The notes: generated from the sequence alone by a model not told the origin. Counted from the first letter of the stretch, positions 35,472 through 46,660 are shown. The stretch: DNA of 64,000 nt from Solenopsis invicta (GCF_016802725.1 NC_052668.1:5314501-5378500); one strand, 5' to 3'. Numbers and translations are program-made.

Positions 35472-35732
35472 CAGGGTGATTCAAAATAATATATTGGTCC
35501 CAAAGCTGGCATATTCGTAAGCGAATTCTGAGATAATTTTTCTTTTTGCAAAAATTTGTCCGGAGCTTAGTTTTCAAGTTACAAGAAAAATTAGTTAGCG
35601 TATGAGGGGTCGGATACAAGTGGTAGACAGGGGCAGCGCGACTCAATGCTGCACGCGTGTTTCCGTGAGGCGCCTCCTGCGCTCAAATGACTGACAAAAG
35701 TGCACGGACAGCACATTCCTATTTAAACTTAT

Positions 35733-35784
<52 letters not shown>

Positions 35785-36293
35785 TCCTTTTTTCCTTTCT
35801 TGTGCGTTTTAAAAATGCTACTTTTAACTTGCAAATAATATTGCAGTAATCTGATTTGCATTAAATTTTATTATTCGCGGGCGTACATTCATTATGATAA
35901 TGTAAACTTACTTGAAGATTTCACGGTCATCCCGATATTTGACGGCCAAATGACAGAAATCGAAATTTGACCAGTTAAATGTAACATAATTAAAGTGACA
36001 GAGACAGAGAGAGAGAGAGAGAGAGAAAGAGAAAGTTTAAATAAGAATGTGTTATCCGTGTACTTTTGTCAGTCATTTGAGCGCAGGAGGCGCCTCACGA
36101 AAACACCCGCGTGCAGCATTGAGTCGCGCCGCCCCTGTCTACCACTTGTATCCGACCCGTCATACGCTAACTAATTCTTCTTGTAACTTGAAAACTAATC
36201 TGCGGACAAATTTTTGCAAAAGGAAAAATCGTCTCAGAATTCGATTACGAATATGCCAGCTTTGGGACCAATATATTATTCTGAATCACCCTG
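35472..36293. mobile_element. MITE with 290-bp TIRs and facing TC/GA arrays
   Basis: Begins CAGGGTGATTCAAAATAAT and ends with its complement, with TA at both edges. The arms are about 290 bp each (to 35760 and from 36003). The arms end in a TC array (35731-35782) and a GA array (36003-36027) facing each other. No gene. Termini share CAGGGTG and TA with the DD41D element at 25473. Confidence 0.9.
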
Positions 36294-36295
36294 TA

Positions 36296-37857
36296 ACGAG
36301 GCTGAAGACAGCAGCCGGACTTGGCAGTCAAACGCTGGAATCCAGCGGCGTCAAATACAGGGGGGCACCAAAATAAAATTAATTATTTCCTAATACAAAT
36401 GTTTAACATTGTTGAATAATAATGGTTCCCAATGGCAAATATATTATTACACATTACATTTATGCATTAATAATGTTTTTAAACAATAAATATGATTACT
36501 TTTGATTCACACATATATTAGTCATAAATAATGTCTAAAAACAAAAGGTGGTCAAACGTTGAAACTTTTTTCACAGCGTCCCCAGATGTATTCCTAATGA
36601 ATTAGTAAAAAATCCGCGTTTGGCCACCCTTTGAATAAAAAAAAAATTGACAATTTGAAACATAGGTATATAAGCTACAATTATTTATTTATAATTAATA
36701 AAACAAAAGGTGGCCAAACGCGGATTTTTTACCACTTCATTGGGAATACATCTGGGGAAACTGTAAAAAAAGTTTCAGCGTTTGGCCACCTTTTGTTTAT
36801 TAATTATAGATAAATAAGTAAGGCCTTTATACCCATTTTTTGAAGTGTTAATTTTTTTTTTAAATTCAAAGGATGGCCAAACGCGGATTTTTTACTTATT
36901 CATTGGGAATACATCTGGGGAAGCTGTAAAAAAAGTTTCAGCGTTTGGCCACCTTTTGTTTATTAATTATAGATAAATAATTGTAGCCTATATACCTATG
37001 TTTCAAATTGTCAATTTTTTTTTTTTTAATTCAAAGGGTGGCCAAACGCGGATTTTTTACTAATTCATTGGGAATACATTTGGGGAAGCTGTAAAAAAAG
37101 TTTCAGCGTTTGGCCACCTTTTGTTTATTAATTATAGATAAATAAGTAAGGCCTTTATACCCATTTTTTGAAGTGTTAATTTTTTTTTTAAATTCAAAGG
37201 ATGGCCCAACGCGGATTTTTTACTAATTCATTGGGAATACATCTGGGGAAGCTGTAAAAAAAGTTTCAGCGTTTGGCCACCTTTTGTTTATTAATTATAG
37301 ATAAATAATTGTAGCCTATATACCTATGTTTCAAATTGTCAATTTTTTTTTTTTAATTCAAAGGGTGGCCAAACGCGGATTTTTTACTAATTCATTAGGA
37401 ATACATCTGGGGAAGCTGTAAAAAAAGTTTCAGCGTTTGACCACCTTTTGTTTATTAATTATAAATAAATAATTGCAGCTTATATACCTATGTTTCAAAT
37501 TGTCAATTTTTTTTTTAATTCAAAGGGTGGCCAAACGCGGATTTTTTACTAATTCATTAGGAATACATCTGGGGACGCTGCAAAAAAAGTTTCAACGTTT
37601 GACCACCTTTTGTTTTAGACATTATTTATGACTAATATATGTGTGAATCAAAAGTATTCATATTTATTGTTTAAAAACATTATTAATGCATAAATGTAAT
37701 GTGTAATAATATATTTGCCATTGGGAACCATTATTATTCAACAATGTTAAACATTTGTATTAGGAAATAATTAATTTTATTTTGGTGCCCCCCCGTATTT
37801 GACGCCGCTGGATTCCAGCGTTTGGCTGCCAAGTCCGGCTGCTGGCTTCAGCCTCGT
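36296..37857. mobile_element. Foldback/Mutator-like element with 9-bp target duplication
   Basis: Inverted arms of about 420 bp (36296-36718 and 37435-37857) begin ACGAGGCTGAAG. CACCCTGTA is duplicated on both sides (36287-36295 and 37858-37866). It is inserted in the last bases of the MITE at 35472. A 9-bp target with very long TIRs fits Mutator-like or foldback elements (family knowledge). The inside is a tandem array, not a gene. Confidence 0.85.
36700..37615. repeat. Tandem array, about 164-bp unit, inside foldback element
   Basis: GGCCAAACGCGG recurs near 36712, 36875, 37041, 37204, 37367 and 37530. Each unit also holds the inverted partner GCGTTTGGCCACC. Two spacer variants alternate (AAGGCCTTTATACCC and GCCTATATACCTATG), giving a dimer-like order. 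Confidence 0.9.
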
Positions 37858-37869
37858 CACCCTGTATAT

Positions 37870-38132
37870 TGTTATACTCGACAAAACGAGTACATTCACT
37901 CACACAAAGACACTCGTTTACACGACGCAAAAAGAAAGAACACTTTTTTAAAAAGGAACACTAACTTTAATCTAATAACTTTTTACAAATAAATCGTGGC
38001 CGAATTATTCTAAATATCTCGTGACAGCTCAGCGTTCTAGAACAGAACAAAAGTCGGCTGCGCTTTTTTTATCAAATCAATCAATCTTTCTTTGACTAGC
38101 TTCTCAAGCTCAGCCAAAAAACGGGCGTAACA
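37870..38132 (-). repeat. 3' LTR of the gypsy element
   Basis: 263 bp, about 85-90% like the other LTR by eye. The adjacent internal sequence at 38133-38147 is a pyrimidine run on the plus strand, that is AAAAAAAGGGACAG on the minus strand, a polypurine tract. Confidence 0.9.
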
Positions 38133-38652
38133 CTGTCCCTTTTTTTAAAACTTGTCCGGACAAGCACAAAATCTTCTCATATCTCCAGACCTCCTGTCGT
38201 CTCCAGGAACCATCTGAGTATTACCGCTCTCCTTCTTGAGCGGTTGCTACAAAATTCTAAGCTACTCTTCCTTGGATTCAAACGACATGCTAGAATTCTT
38301 AATTATCTTCTTCTCTCGAAGAACAACCTCTTCAGAGAAATTCTCTCTGAAGAATTCTTCTGAAGAATCTTCTTTCTTCACAAAAACTTCAAGCAAGGTG
38401 GCAGTATCTACCGTGGATGCAACGTCTCGAAAGACTTACAAAGCTCCTGCCTCGGCATTAGCTCTCCCATTAGCAGTCTCACAGGGAAAACTATGGCTCA
38501 AAAACCTGGAGCGAGGCAGTCTTCTTTTCGTTTAAATAACCAGAAGACTTGTCCTTATAATTTCAGCGTATTTTTAAACGCTCAAAAAGAAACGGTTTCC
38601 AGCAATCGTCTGAACAGAACTTTTTGCCTTAAAAAAATAGAAATGCATGCAA
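38133..38652. other. 3' internal region of the gypsy element, no domain seen
   Basis: Contains the polypurine tract and then CT-rich DNA. Open frames exist on the plus strand (38236-38535; 38493-38747), but they run opposite to the element and show no domain. Confidence 0.4.
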
Positions 38653-39615
38653 GAAAACAATTGGTAAACCTTTACGAAATGGAAGCAGCCTCTGACAACC
38701 TTGACCTTGACATATGCTATCTATGGGAAGGTACTGACAATAAGTGACATACACAAGGTTTTAAGTAATGCTCACTTTTTATTAAAAAAATATCATTACA
38801 GAAAGAAAAAACAGTTTTACTTACTTATTTCAAAAAATATTTATTTTACAAAAAAATGTGTCAAACAAAAAATGAAGCTAATAATAAGCTCTATAAAAAA
38901 GGTCATATACATATTTTACCTAATTTTAATATTTTTGTCGTTATTATAGAAAAATTGTTTTGCATCAAAAGAGTTTTCGAGGCAAAACAATTTTTCTACA
39001 ATATACAGAGAACGCGTAGGCGGGGGAGGGCTCCGCCCCACCCCCTGCACTCCCTTCCCGTATTTTTTCTTACCCAACCCACTTCGTCTCAGGTCCACTA
39101 ATGACGGGGTGGGTGCGAGAGGGCCTGGGCTATAATTTTAAATCTAATATCGCAACGTCAATTAGATATTCTTGGTCAAATTACAATTCAAATAAGGTTA
39201 GGTTGGGTTATAAAAAATACGGAGTGGGAGTGCGGGGGAGAAGCGGAACCTCTCCCCCGCCCAAACATCTACTTTTCAAACAAAACTACTAAAAATAAAA
39301 AAAAACTATTTTAAAACAGTTTTTCTACTATAACGAATAAAGTATTAAAATTAGATAAAAAATGTATATAACCTTTTTTATAAAGCTTAGTATTAGCTTT
39401 ATTTTTTGTTTGACACGATTATTCGTAAAATGAATATTTAATGAAATAATTAAGAAAAACTATTTTTCATTTCTGTAATAATATTTTTTTAATAAGAAGT
39501 GAGCATTACTTAAAATCTTTTGTAAGTCACTCAGTACCTTCCCATTGATAACATATGTCAAAGTCAAGGTCGTCAGAGGCTGCTCTCCTTTTGTAAAGAG
39601 TTACCAAACAATTTT
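38653..39615. mobile_element. Inverted-repeat element of the long-TIR family, nested
   Basis: Arms 38653-39000 and 39300-39615 are inverted (AACAATTGGTAA, GCAGCCTCTGAC, GGGAAGGTACTGA). The core (39005-39285) matches the GC-rich core of the element at 14021 (GAACGCGTAGGCGGGGGAGG). The ACACCCTG termini are absent, so it is a partial or divergent member. Confidence 0.7.
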
Positions 39616-39829
39616 ATATGATAAGGAATTTAACTAACAAGAGGAGGATCAGGTGAGTCACCCTGGAATTTCGATCCCAATTTTTTTAGTTACTCTGGAG
39701 ACGAAAAGAAAGTTTACGTCTCCCGGCGTTTGATCGAATAGGCCTTAGTTTCGAAATAATAAATTTGTGAAAATTGGCTATACTACGGCGCGCCATATGA
39801 GCCTTCCCGGTAACTGTTTTCCCAACCAG

Positions 39830-39905
39830 TGCAGTCGGCTCCGTGTGTTAGGTGCTTGCTTCACAATCGTAAGATCCGGGTTCGCTCCCGGATGTGTGCA
39901 ATATT
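39830..39905 (+). repeat. tRNA-Val(CAC)-like segment, left arm
   Basis: GGCTCCGTGTGTTAGGTGC resembles a D arm with an A box. CTTGCTTCACAATCGTAAG folds as an anticodon arm with CAC in the loop. CCGGGTTCGCTCCCGG is a perfect T arm. The acceptor stem does not pair, so it is a tRNA-derived pseudogene or SINE head, not a working gene. Confidence 0.7.
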
Positions 39906-40476
39906 TTTTTTTATTTTTAATAGGTGTATTTATCTTGATGATATTGATCTAGTATGCAAATTTCTAAAATAGAAAATTTAATTTAATATCACTTTCTAAA
40001 CATTAATTTAAATTTAATTTGAACTCAAGTAATAATATTTGAAATAATAAATAGGTAATAATAATAATAATATAAGTTATTTGAAATGGATAACATATAA
40101 AAGCAACGTATCTAAATTTTCAAATTGTTTAATTTAAAATTTAATTGGAAATAATATTAACAGTATTTTAAAATTCTAGTTTTTAAAATAATTAATCGTA
40201 GAAGAAGAATACCAGTGTTAAATTTAAACAATTTGAAAATTTAAATACGTTGCCTTTATATATTATCCATTTCAAATAACATATAGTATTATTACTACCT
40301 ATTTATTATTTCAAATATTATTACTTGAATTCAAATATCTTTCAAATTAAATTTAAATTAATGTTTAGAAAGTGATATTAAATTTAATTTTTTATTTTAG
40401 AAATTTGCATACTATATCAATATCATCAAGATAAATACACTTATTAAAAAAAAATAAAAAGAATATTGCACACATC

Positions 40477-40555
40477 CGGGAGCAAACCCGGATCTTACGA
40501 TTGTGAAAGCACCTAACTCACGGAGTTGATTACATTGGTTGGGAAAATAATTACC
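40477..40555 (-). repeat. tRNA-Val(CAC)-like segment, right arm
   Basis: Minus-strand copy of the segment at 39830, with CCGGGTTTGCTCCCGG as T arm and TTTCACAATCG as anticodon loop region. Several substitutions, none restoring an acceptor stem. Confidence 0.7.
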
Positions 40556-40759
40556 GAGAAGACTCATATGGCGCGCCGCGGTATGGCCAATTTTCACAAA
40601 TTTATTATTTCAAAACTAAGGCCTATTCGATCAAACGCCGGGAGACGTAAACTTTTTTTTCGTCTCCAAGATAACTAAAAAAATTGGGATCGAAATTCCA
40701 GGGTGACTCACTTGATCCTCCCCTTGTAAGCTTAGAGCATTAAAAAAAAAAAAAATTTA

Positions 40760-41092
40760 TTTCTCTTGAAACAAAGTTAACCTATTTAAATGTATCACTT
40801 TATTTTTATGCCTAAGCAATTTCCGTACACAATAAACTACGTCATTTAATTTTTCGACAATTTCAAACGAACCTTCCCAACTACTCTGCAGTTTAGGAGT
40901 CCTGTTTTCTTACGGATTGTAAAGCTATACTTTCTGTCTAGACGCAAAGTGAATAGAGCGAGCATTACGATCATAAACTTCTTTTATTTTTTGTGATCTA
41001 ACATTTAAACGTTGTCTAATTTCGATATAAATCTGAGAAAGTTTTTCCATTAATTTTAAAACATAATCTCCCTTAGAATTAGAAGAATCGGA
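40760..41092 (-). pseudogene. gypsy pol C-terminal region
   Basis: The minus strand gives pieces such as QKIKEVYDRNARSIHF and WEGSFEIVEKLNDVVYCV before LNRLTLFQ, typical of the integrase C-terminal and chromodomain-like end of gypsy pol (family knowledge). A stop and frameshifts interrupt it. Confidence 0.6.
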
Positions 41093-41860
41093 TCAAGAAA
41101 GTTTCCTACAAAGTAAATATAAACGCAGTCTCAATTCCCTACCAAAATTTATTTTTGCAGGGGTTAAACCAGTGGCCTCATGCCTTGAAGATCTATACGC
41201 TAAAAGACTCATCGGAATCCACCGATCCCAATCTTTCTGATTTTCTGTAATAAACTTTGCTAAATAGTCTAACAAAGTTTGATGTTGACAATCCACTTGA
41301 CCATTAAACTACGGATGAAAAGAAGAAGTCCTAATTTTCTTTATTCCAAGCAAACGTACCAATTCTGAAAACATTTGTGAATCAAAATTTTTCCTTTGAT
41401 CAGTATGTAACTTTGAGGGAATACCAAAACAAGAAATTACTTGACTTACCAAAACTTCAACAACAGTTTTAGTTCTGAAATTTTTTAATGGGAGTGCTTC
41501 CACCCATTTTGTGAAACAATCAATAACGACTAAGAGATATTTGTTTCCAGAAGAAGATTGGGAAAGTAGACCTAAAATATCCATCTGAATTCTCTCGAAG
41601 GGTAAACTAGAATTATAAACTTGCAAAGCTGATTTTCCTTTATTGGAAGGATCTTTCCTCGACAAGCAAACAGCAAAGGTTCTACACCGGTGTTCCACAT
41701 CCTGCTTACAAGTCGCCCAATAAAATCTTTTTCGAATTTTATCTAAAATTTTATTTAAACCGAAATAACCACCAGAAAGAGAATCGTGAGCTTCCTCAAA
41801 AACACGCTGTACCTAACTTTGTGGAACAATTATTTGAAGAATTTACGTTTCGAATCTAGA
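41093..41860 (-). pseudogene. gypsy integrase, broken
   Basis: Upstream is a damaged HHCC zinc finger (AHDSLSGGYFG; CRTFAVC), where the second His is Tyr. The core has QMDILGLLSQ (first Asp) and KLHTDQRKNFDS (second Asp). The Glu position reads VDCQHQTLLDYLAKF, with Asp in place of the usual Glu, and a stop splits the core near 41305. Integrase joins element DNA to the genome; this copy cannot be functional. Confidence 0.9.
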
Positions 41861-42033
41861 GATTCCCATTTTCTAAACAACGCTCTATCCTTAATAATAA
41901 AAGAATCTCAAATAGACCAGTAAATTTTAGAAGTTTCATCTTCAGAGGCAATCTCCTGACGAGTCGGCCGTCTTCCAAGCTCTTTGCTTAACAGGAAAAC
42001 GGACAACGAAGGATCGTCTTTCTGAAAATATTT

Positions 42034-42663
42034 CTAATTTTCAAGATCATTTTCCCCAAAAACAATTTGTCCTACTAATTCAGCTGAAGAATTTTTCTCT
42101 TTCAAATCAACTTTAGAACAATAATTAAATCTTTTTTCAGCACAAGAACGCCTTGACAGATCATCAGCGTTTCCATGTAATTTTCTTTTTCGATGTTCTA
42201 CTAGAAAATTATATTCTTGAAGACGTTGTAACCAACGGACCAACTGTCCCTCAACGTCTTTAAAAGAAAGTAACCAATTTAAAGAAGCATGATCTGTTCT
42301 TATAAGAAAATTTTGTCCATACAAATAGTAATGAAAAGATTTTATTAATTCTATAATTGCCAATAATTTACGCCAAGTTACACAATAATTTCTTTCAGAT
42401 TTACTCAACACCTTACTAAAATAAACGATCACTTGTTTTACTCCTCCCTGATTTTGAGTTAAGACCGCCTTTATTCCATGATCCGAAGCATTTATGTCCA
42501 GAATAAACTTTCCTTTTTCAGTGGGAAATGATAATATTGGCGAAGTAGTTAAGAACTTTTTCAACAACTCAAAAGTTTCTTGGCAGGCATCATCCCATTT
42601 GAATTTACTCAAATTTTCAGTTAAGACAAATAAAAGTTTAGCAATAAAAGAAAATCCTCCCAC
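42034..42663 (-). pseudogene. gypsy RNase H region
   Basis: A 209-residue frame with FKWDDACQETFELLKK, the RNase H stretch FILDINASDHGIKAVL, SERNYCVTWRKLLAI, RTDHASLNWLL and the tail LHGNADDLSRR. This is the tether and RNase H of gypsy pol, which removes RNA from the RNA-DNA hybrid. The frame is open, but it is cut off from RT and integrase by frame breaks, and conserved positions are altered (DINASD; TWRKLL). Confidence 0.9.
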
Positions 42664-42689
42664 AAACTTTCAATAATATGAGCAAAAGC

Positions 42690-43309
42690 CTAAAAACCTT
42701 CAGGCTTGCTTTTTATTTTTTTCGGCCAATTCCCTAACCGCAGCAATCTTCTCAAGGTGAGTAATGATTCCCTTCTCTGAGACGACATTACCGAAATACT
42801 TAACCTCTCTCCCGAAGAAAGTATATTTTTTAAAATTGAGTTTAAGATTCGCGGCTCGTAAAAACGACAGGACATTTTTGTGTTGATTAACGTCTCATCG
42901 AAAGATTTTCTGATAATGATGACATTGTAGGGATAAATCATGCAGAAAAGTAGCTGCTGAAAAACTTTTTCCATAAAAGGTTCAAAGGTAGCCGTTGCAC
43001 TACAAAGTCCAAAAGGCATAGCCGTAACTTTAACTACCATAACCCTTTTCCAATCAAAGAAACAATTTTCTCTCAATCCTTAAGACAAAGTTTTATTTGC
43101 CAGTAACCATTCTTGAGATTCAAACTGGAAAACCAAGAATTTTTTGAGAAACAATCCATTAAATCATTTATCCTAGAAATTGGGTAGGAGTTCTTGATCG
43201 TCACATTATTTACTTTTCTGTCATCTACACAAAATCTAATTGAACCATCTTTCTTTTTAATGCAGAAAAGGTCCAGGAACTGGAAAACCAAGAATTTTTT
43301 GAGAAACAA
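42690..43309 (-). pseudogene. gypsy reverse transcriptase, catalytic sites lost
   Basis: Frames 43309-43073 and 43076-42690 carry KKDGSIRFCVDDRKVNN, FSSLNLKNGYWQIKL and VTAMPFGLCSATATFEPFM. The first catalytic Asp in the LDL motif is Asn (SLNLKNG). The YxDD box region reads YPYNVIII. With both gone, polymerase activity is not possible. A 155-bp tandem duplication begins in this region (43123). Confidence 0.9.
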
Positions 43310-43432
43310 TCCATTAAATCATTTATCCTAGAAATTGGGTAGGAGTTCTTGATCGTCACATTATTTACTTTTCTGTCATCTACACAAAATCTAATTGAAC
43401 CATCTTTCTTTTTAATGCAGAAAAGGTCCAGG
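43123..43432. repeat. 155-bp tandem duplication inside gypsy RT
   Basis: 43123-43277 and 43278-43432 are essentially identical (start AACTGGAAAACCAAGAATTT). 155 is not a multiple of three, so the duplication shifts the frame. Confidence 0.95.
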
Positions 43433-43859
43433 AACTATTTGATTCTTCAATAACACCCTGTTGCCTCATTTCTTAGATGATTTTTTCCACCTCTTCCCTC
43501 ATTTGTAAAGAAACTCGACGAGAAACTTGCTTAATAGGAAAACAATTTTCAGTTTGAATAGAATGTTCAATAATTTTACAATTTCCAGCTACAATTTCCC
43601 CTAAAATTCCGAAAAAAATTCTGCAAAATGTTTCTTTTAAGAATCATCCAAATTTTCAGAACTCCTAAGAAAAAAATCCTCAAGAAAGTCTGGAACTATA
43701 CTTCCACTAATTCAAGCACAAAAGTTTCTTTGTATTTCCTTACATTTCGAAAAACAAAAATTTGTATCGAAAACTCCCTTTAATTTTAACTTAGAAAGAA
43801 AATCAACTCTAAAAATACAATTGTCTTTGATTTCTGCAATGAAGACCGGAAATTCTTAT

Positions 43860-44060
43860 GATCTCCTAAAACAATTTTAACTTCCTTTTTAGAAATTATA
43901 GGAATTTTCTCTTCAGTAGAATATCTTAATTGTAAGAAATTCACACTAACATTTTTAATAAGTGGTACTACAAATTTTTTATTTAATATAGAGACGTCTG
44001 AGCCTGTATCAATCTTAAAAATACCATCTTGTCCATCAATAAGACCAGGATAACAAAAAT
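43860..44060 (-). pseudogene. gypsy protease region
   Basis: The minus strand reads DGQDGIFKIDTGSDVSILNK, containing the DTG active-site motif of retropepsins (44011-43991), then KNVSVNFLQLRYSTEEKIPI. The surrounding frame is broken, and the region between protease and RT (43433-43860) is damaged. Confidence 0.8.
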
Positions 44061-44189
44061 AATCTTTTAACTTAATATTCCTATAATTTTTAATTTTCGA
44101 AAATGTTGGCGTCTCTCTTTAAATGGTTGAGTCGATTACGCTAAACTCGACCAAACCTAATTTTCTTTTGCTAAAAAAGAAACCGCAGG

Positions 44190-44240
44190 ACATTCCCATC
44201 TGTAGTGTCCCTTTGCATTACACTGCCAACATTTTATGTG
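44190..44240 (-). pseudogene. gypsy gag zinc knuckle
   Basis: The minus strand reads CWQCNAKGHYRWEC, a complete CCHC knuckle (C-x2-C-x4-H-x4-C), which in gag binds RNA. The sequence further upstream in gag is separated from it by the insert at 44290-45690. Confidence 0.85.
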
Positions 44241-44289
44241 AGCCCTCTACTTATTAAAATTTTTCTTTTTAGAATTCTCTGTGTTTACG

Positions 44290-45690
44290 CGCGAGCGTTG
44301 TCGTACGCATTTTATCGACTACTTTGCGGAAGCATCGCTGGAACGCATGCCGATCGGCGTGTTGCATCTCAAACCTTTAAGCCTTGCAATTGATGAAAGG
44401 GAGAATTATGGTTTTAGTGAAAGACCTTTTAACATTACAACACAGCAAGTCACGCAAGTTTATTGATTATGGATGATACAACCGACAGTGACGAGTGAGC
44501 AAGAAATATTAAGTCTTCTACGCGCTCCGTGACGTTAAGTTGCGGGCGCGCGAAAGAGTGGTCTAGATTGGCACTCGCTCGGCAACGTAGGTGCAAGCAA
44601 GCAAGCGCGATGTGTCTTTCACGCACTCCGCGACGGCTGGGTGTGAACGCAAGAGAAAAAACTCCAGGTTTGCACTCGCTCGGCGACGTAAGTGCGGGCA
44701 AACGCTCGCAATGTGTCTTTTACGCACTCCGCAACGGCTGGTTGCGGGCGCGAGAGAGAGAGAGAGAGAGCACTAAATTTGAATTGCTTGGCGACGTAGG
44801 TGCGAGCGAGAAAACAATGTGTCTTTTACGCACTCCGCAATGGCTGGTTGCGGGCGCGAGAAAGAAAGCACTAGATTTGCACTCGCTCGGCGACGTAGGT
44901 GCAAGCAAGCGAGCGCAAAGTGTCTTTTACGCACTCTGTGACGGCTGGTTGTGGGCACGAGAGAGAGAGAGCACAAGAGTCGCACTCGCCCGGCGACGTA
45001 GGTGCGAGTGAGCAAGCGCAAAGTGTCTTTTACGCACTCCGCGACGGCTGGTTGTGAGCACGAGAGTTGCACTCGCTCTGCGACGTAGGTGCAAGCGAGC
45101 GCACGATGTGTCTTTTACGCACTCCGCGAGGGCTGGTTGCGAGCACAAGAGAGAAAGAGCACAAGAGTAGCATTCGCTCGGCAACGTAGGTGCAAGCGAG
45201 TGCGCGATGTGTCTTTTACGCACTCCGCGACGGCTGGTTGAGGGCGCAAGAGAGAGAGCACTTTATTTGCACTCGCTTGGCGACGTAGGTGCAAGCGAGC
45301 GAGCGCAAAGTATCTTTTACGTACTCCGCGGGAGAGTGATGCCACCAACGAATCGCCTTGAGTGCACTCTTCAGCGAATAAATTCGGACGTATGCGATAT
45401 ACGGTCGCACCAAAGAATTTTCTTAGTCGGATTGACTTATTTCGGAGCTTCGAGCGCGCACAGAAATGCGAGAAAATCGGGGGGACTAATCGGAGCAAGT
45501 TGCTCCGATCTGGTGATCCATTGTCTCACCTGTTTACGCATTCCTGCGTGCCTTGAAATTTGAAGGCCAAAAATGGTTATACTTTACGGCACTAAGTTAG
45601 CTGGATAGAATTTGCAAGATTTCTCTGTATTAAATTTTCGTGGCAGGATGTTCTCAGCATTGCATCTCATTTTAACCGTATTCAGCTCTC
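44290..45690. other. Insert within gypsy gag
   Basis: None of this matches gag. It has a left flank (44290-44530), a tandem array, and a right flank with a 10-bp-stem hairpin ATCGGAGCAAGTTGCTCCGA (45489-45508). No termini were identified, so its class is unknown. Confidence 0.5.
44540..45340. repeat. Tandem array, about 100-bp unit, eight copies
   Basis: GGCGACGTAGGTGCAAGCGA recurs near 44583, 44681, 44791, 44890, 44992, 45078, 45180 and 45280. Each is followed by GTGTCTTTTACGCACTCCGC and a GAGA-rich stretch. Open frames on both strands arise from the repeat and are not genes. Confidence 0.95.
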
Positions 45691-46660
45691 GTTATTCAAT
45701 TATCACTCAATCCTGAACACTCTGAAGAAATTCTTTTTTTTCTATTTCCTACTCTCATTTGCTTTCTAGGATAAAATTGTCTCCTTCCGCCATCTTTATT
45801 TGAGGAAATGTGAGAAAAACTACTCTCCTGAATAGCTTTAATCATTTTTGCTCTTTCAATTGCAGAGCGTAAGGAAGAAGTTCCCTCTAGTTGGAGAGTG
45901 CGTCTCAAAAATCCGTCAGAGACTGAAATAATAAATTGAGCACAAGCAATTTTGTCGCGCACTTCTTGAGGACACTCCGGATAAGCTAAACATAACAGTC
46001 GTTCTAAATCGGCTACCAACGAAGCTAAATCTTCTTCAAATTTTTGTTTACGGTTTGTAAACTGAGCGTAAAATTCTGAGACTGATGACCTTTTCCAAAA
46101 CGTAATTCAAGCTTTGATTTAATTTCTTCAAAACTTAAATTTTCTAATTCCGTTATTCCGTTTAGAACTGAACGCGCTATTCTCCGTAAATTTGAAACTA
46201 ACATGACTGCTTTCTTAGAATCTTCCCAATTATTTGCCCACGCGATTAATTCGAATTGCGTAAAATATTTGCGCAGCAAAATACTACCGTCAAAATTATT
46301 TGGTTTCAATTTCAAATTAACGCTCGCGTTTCCAAAATCCCAAGAAATCTCCGCGGTAAAAAGACAAAAAGATAAAGCTAACGACTGGCCTGAAAATTGT
46401 TGTAGCCGCTTCTTTATACGCTGTAGTCTCTCGTCATGCTCCTAAAGGAAGGCCTGCATTTTCTCTTCACGTTGCCGCTGCTTCTGTCTCTCAGCACGAA
46501 GCTGACGCAATTCCACGGCGACCGCCCGAAGAGAATTTGCTTCGGTGGAGAGTCGAGGTTTAGCAAGTGTACAAACACGCATTTTCTTTCGAAGAGGACG
46601 TTTCTCCGCTCTCGCAAAAGTCGTTGCCGTTAAATCTTCTAAGATATCTATGATCTTTTG
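45691..46660 (-). pseudogene. gypsy gag N-terminal half, broken
   Basis: From the LTR side: EDLTATTFARAEKRP, RVCTLAKPRLSTEAN, a charged coiled-coil-like stretch RQLRAERQKQRQREEKMQAF, a stop, LKLKPNNFDGSILLRKYFTQ (capsid-like), ELRFGKGHQSQNF, then in another frame LACAYPE-like DLERLLCLAYPECPQEVRD. The layout matches gypsy gag, which builds the particle. At least one stop and a frameshift near 46022 disrupt it. Confidence 0.8.

Larger units (their letters stand above)
39636..40728. mobile_element. Foldback palindrome with a tRNA-like unit in each arm
   Basis: Left arm 39636-40135 and right arm 40222-40728 are about 90% alike by eye, with an 85-bp spacer. The ends start ACAAGRGGAGGATCARGTGA. 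Each arm has a tRNA-Val-like segment. It lies between the gypsy integrase region and the element at 38653. No protein gene. Confidence 0.9.

Noticed and set aside
36700..37615. CRISPR-like array
   Set aside because: Units are 164 bp of near-identical sequence without unique spacers, inside a eukaryotic foldback element. The minisatellites at 10556 and 19580 are likewise simple tandem repeats.
38236..38747. Plus-strand genes in the gypsy 3' region
   Set aside because: They run against the direction of the element, lie beside the polypurine tract and lack domains.
39830..39905. Functional tRNA-Val gene
   Set aside because: T arm and anticodon arm are good, but no acceptor stem forms and a second damaged copy lies in the other arm of the same palindrome.
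44529..45498. Long frames with repeated GDVGAS and THCG motifs
   Set aside because: They arise from the 100-bp tandem array and are open on both strands.
45489..45513. Helitron 3' terminus
   Set aside because: Hairpin followed by CTGG and T is suggestive, but the hairpin touches CTGG directly instead of lying 10-12 bases away, and no TC 5' end or Rep/helicase gene was found.
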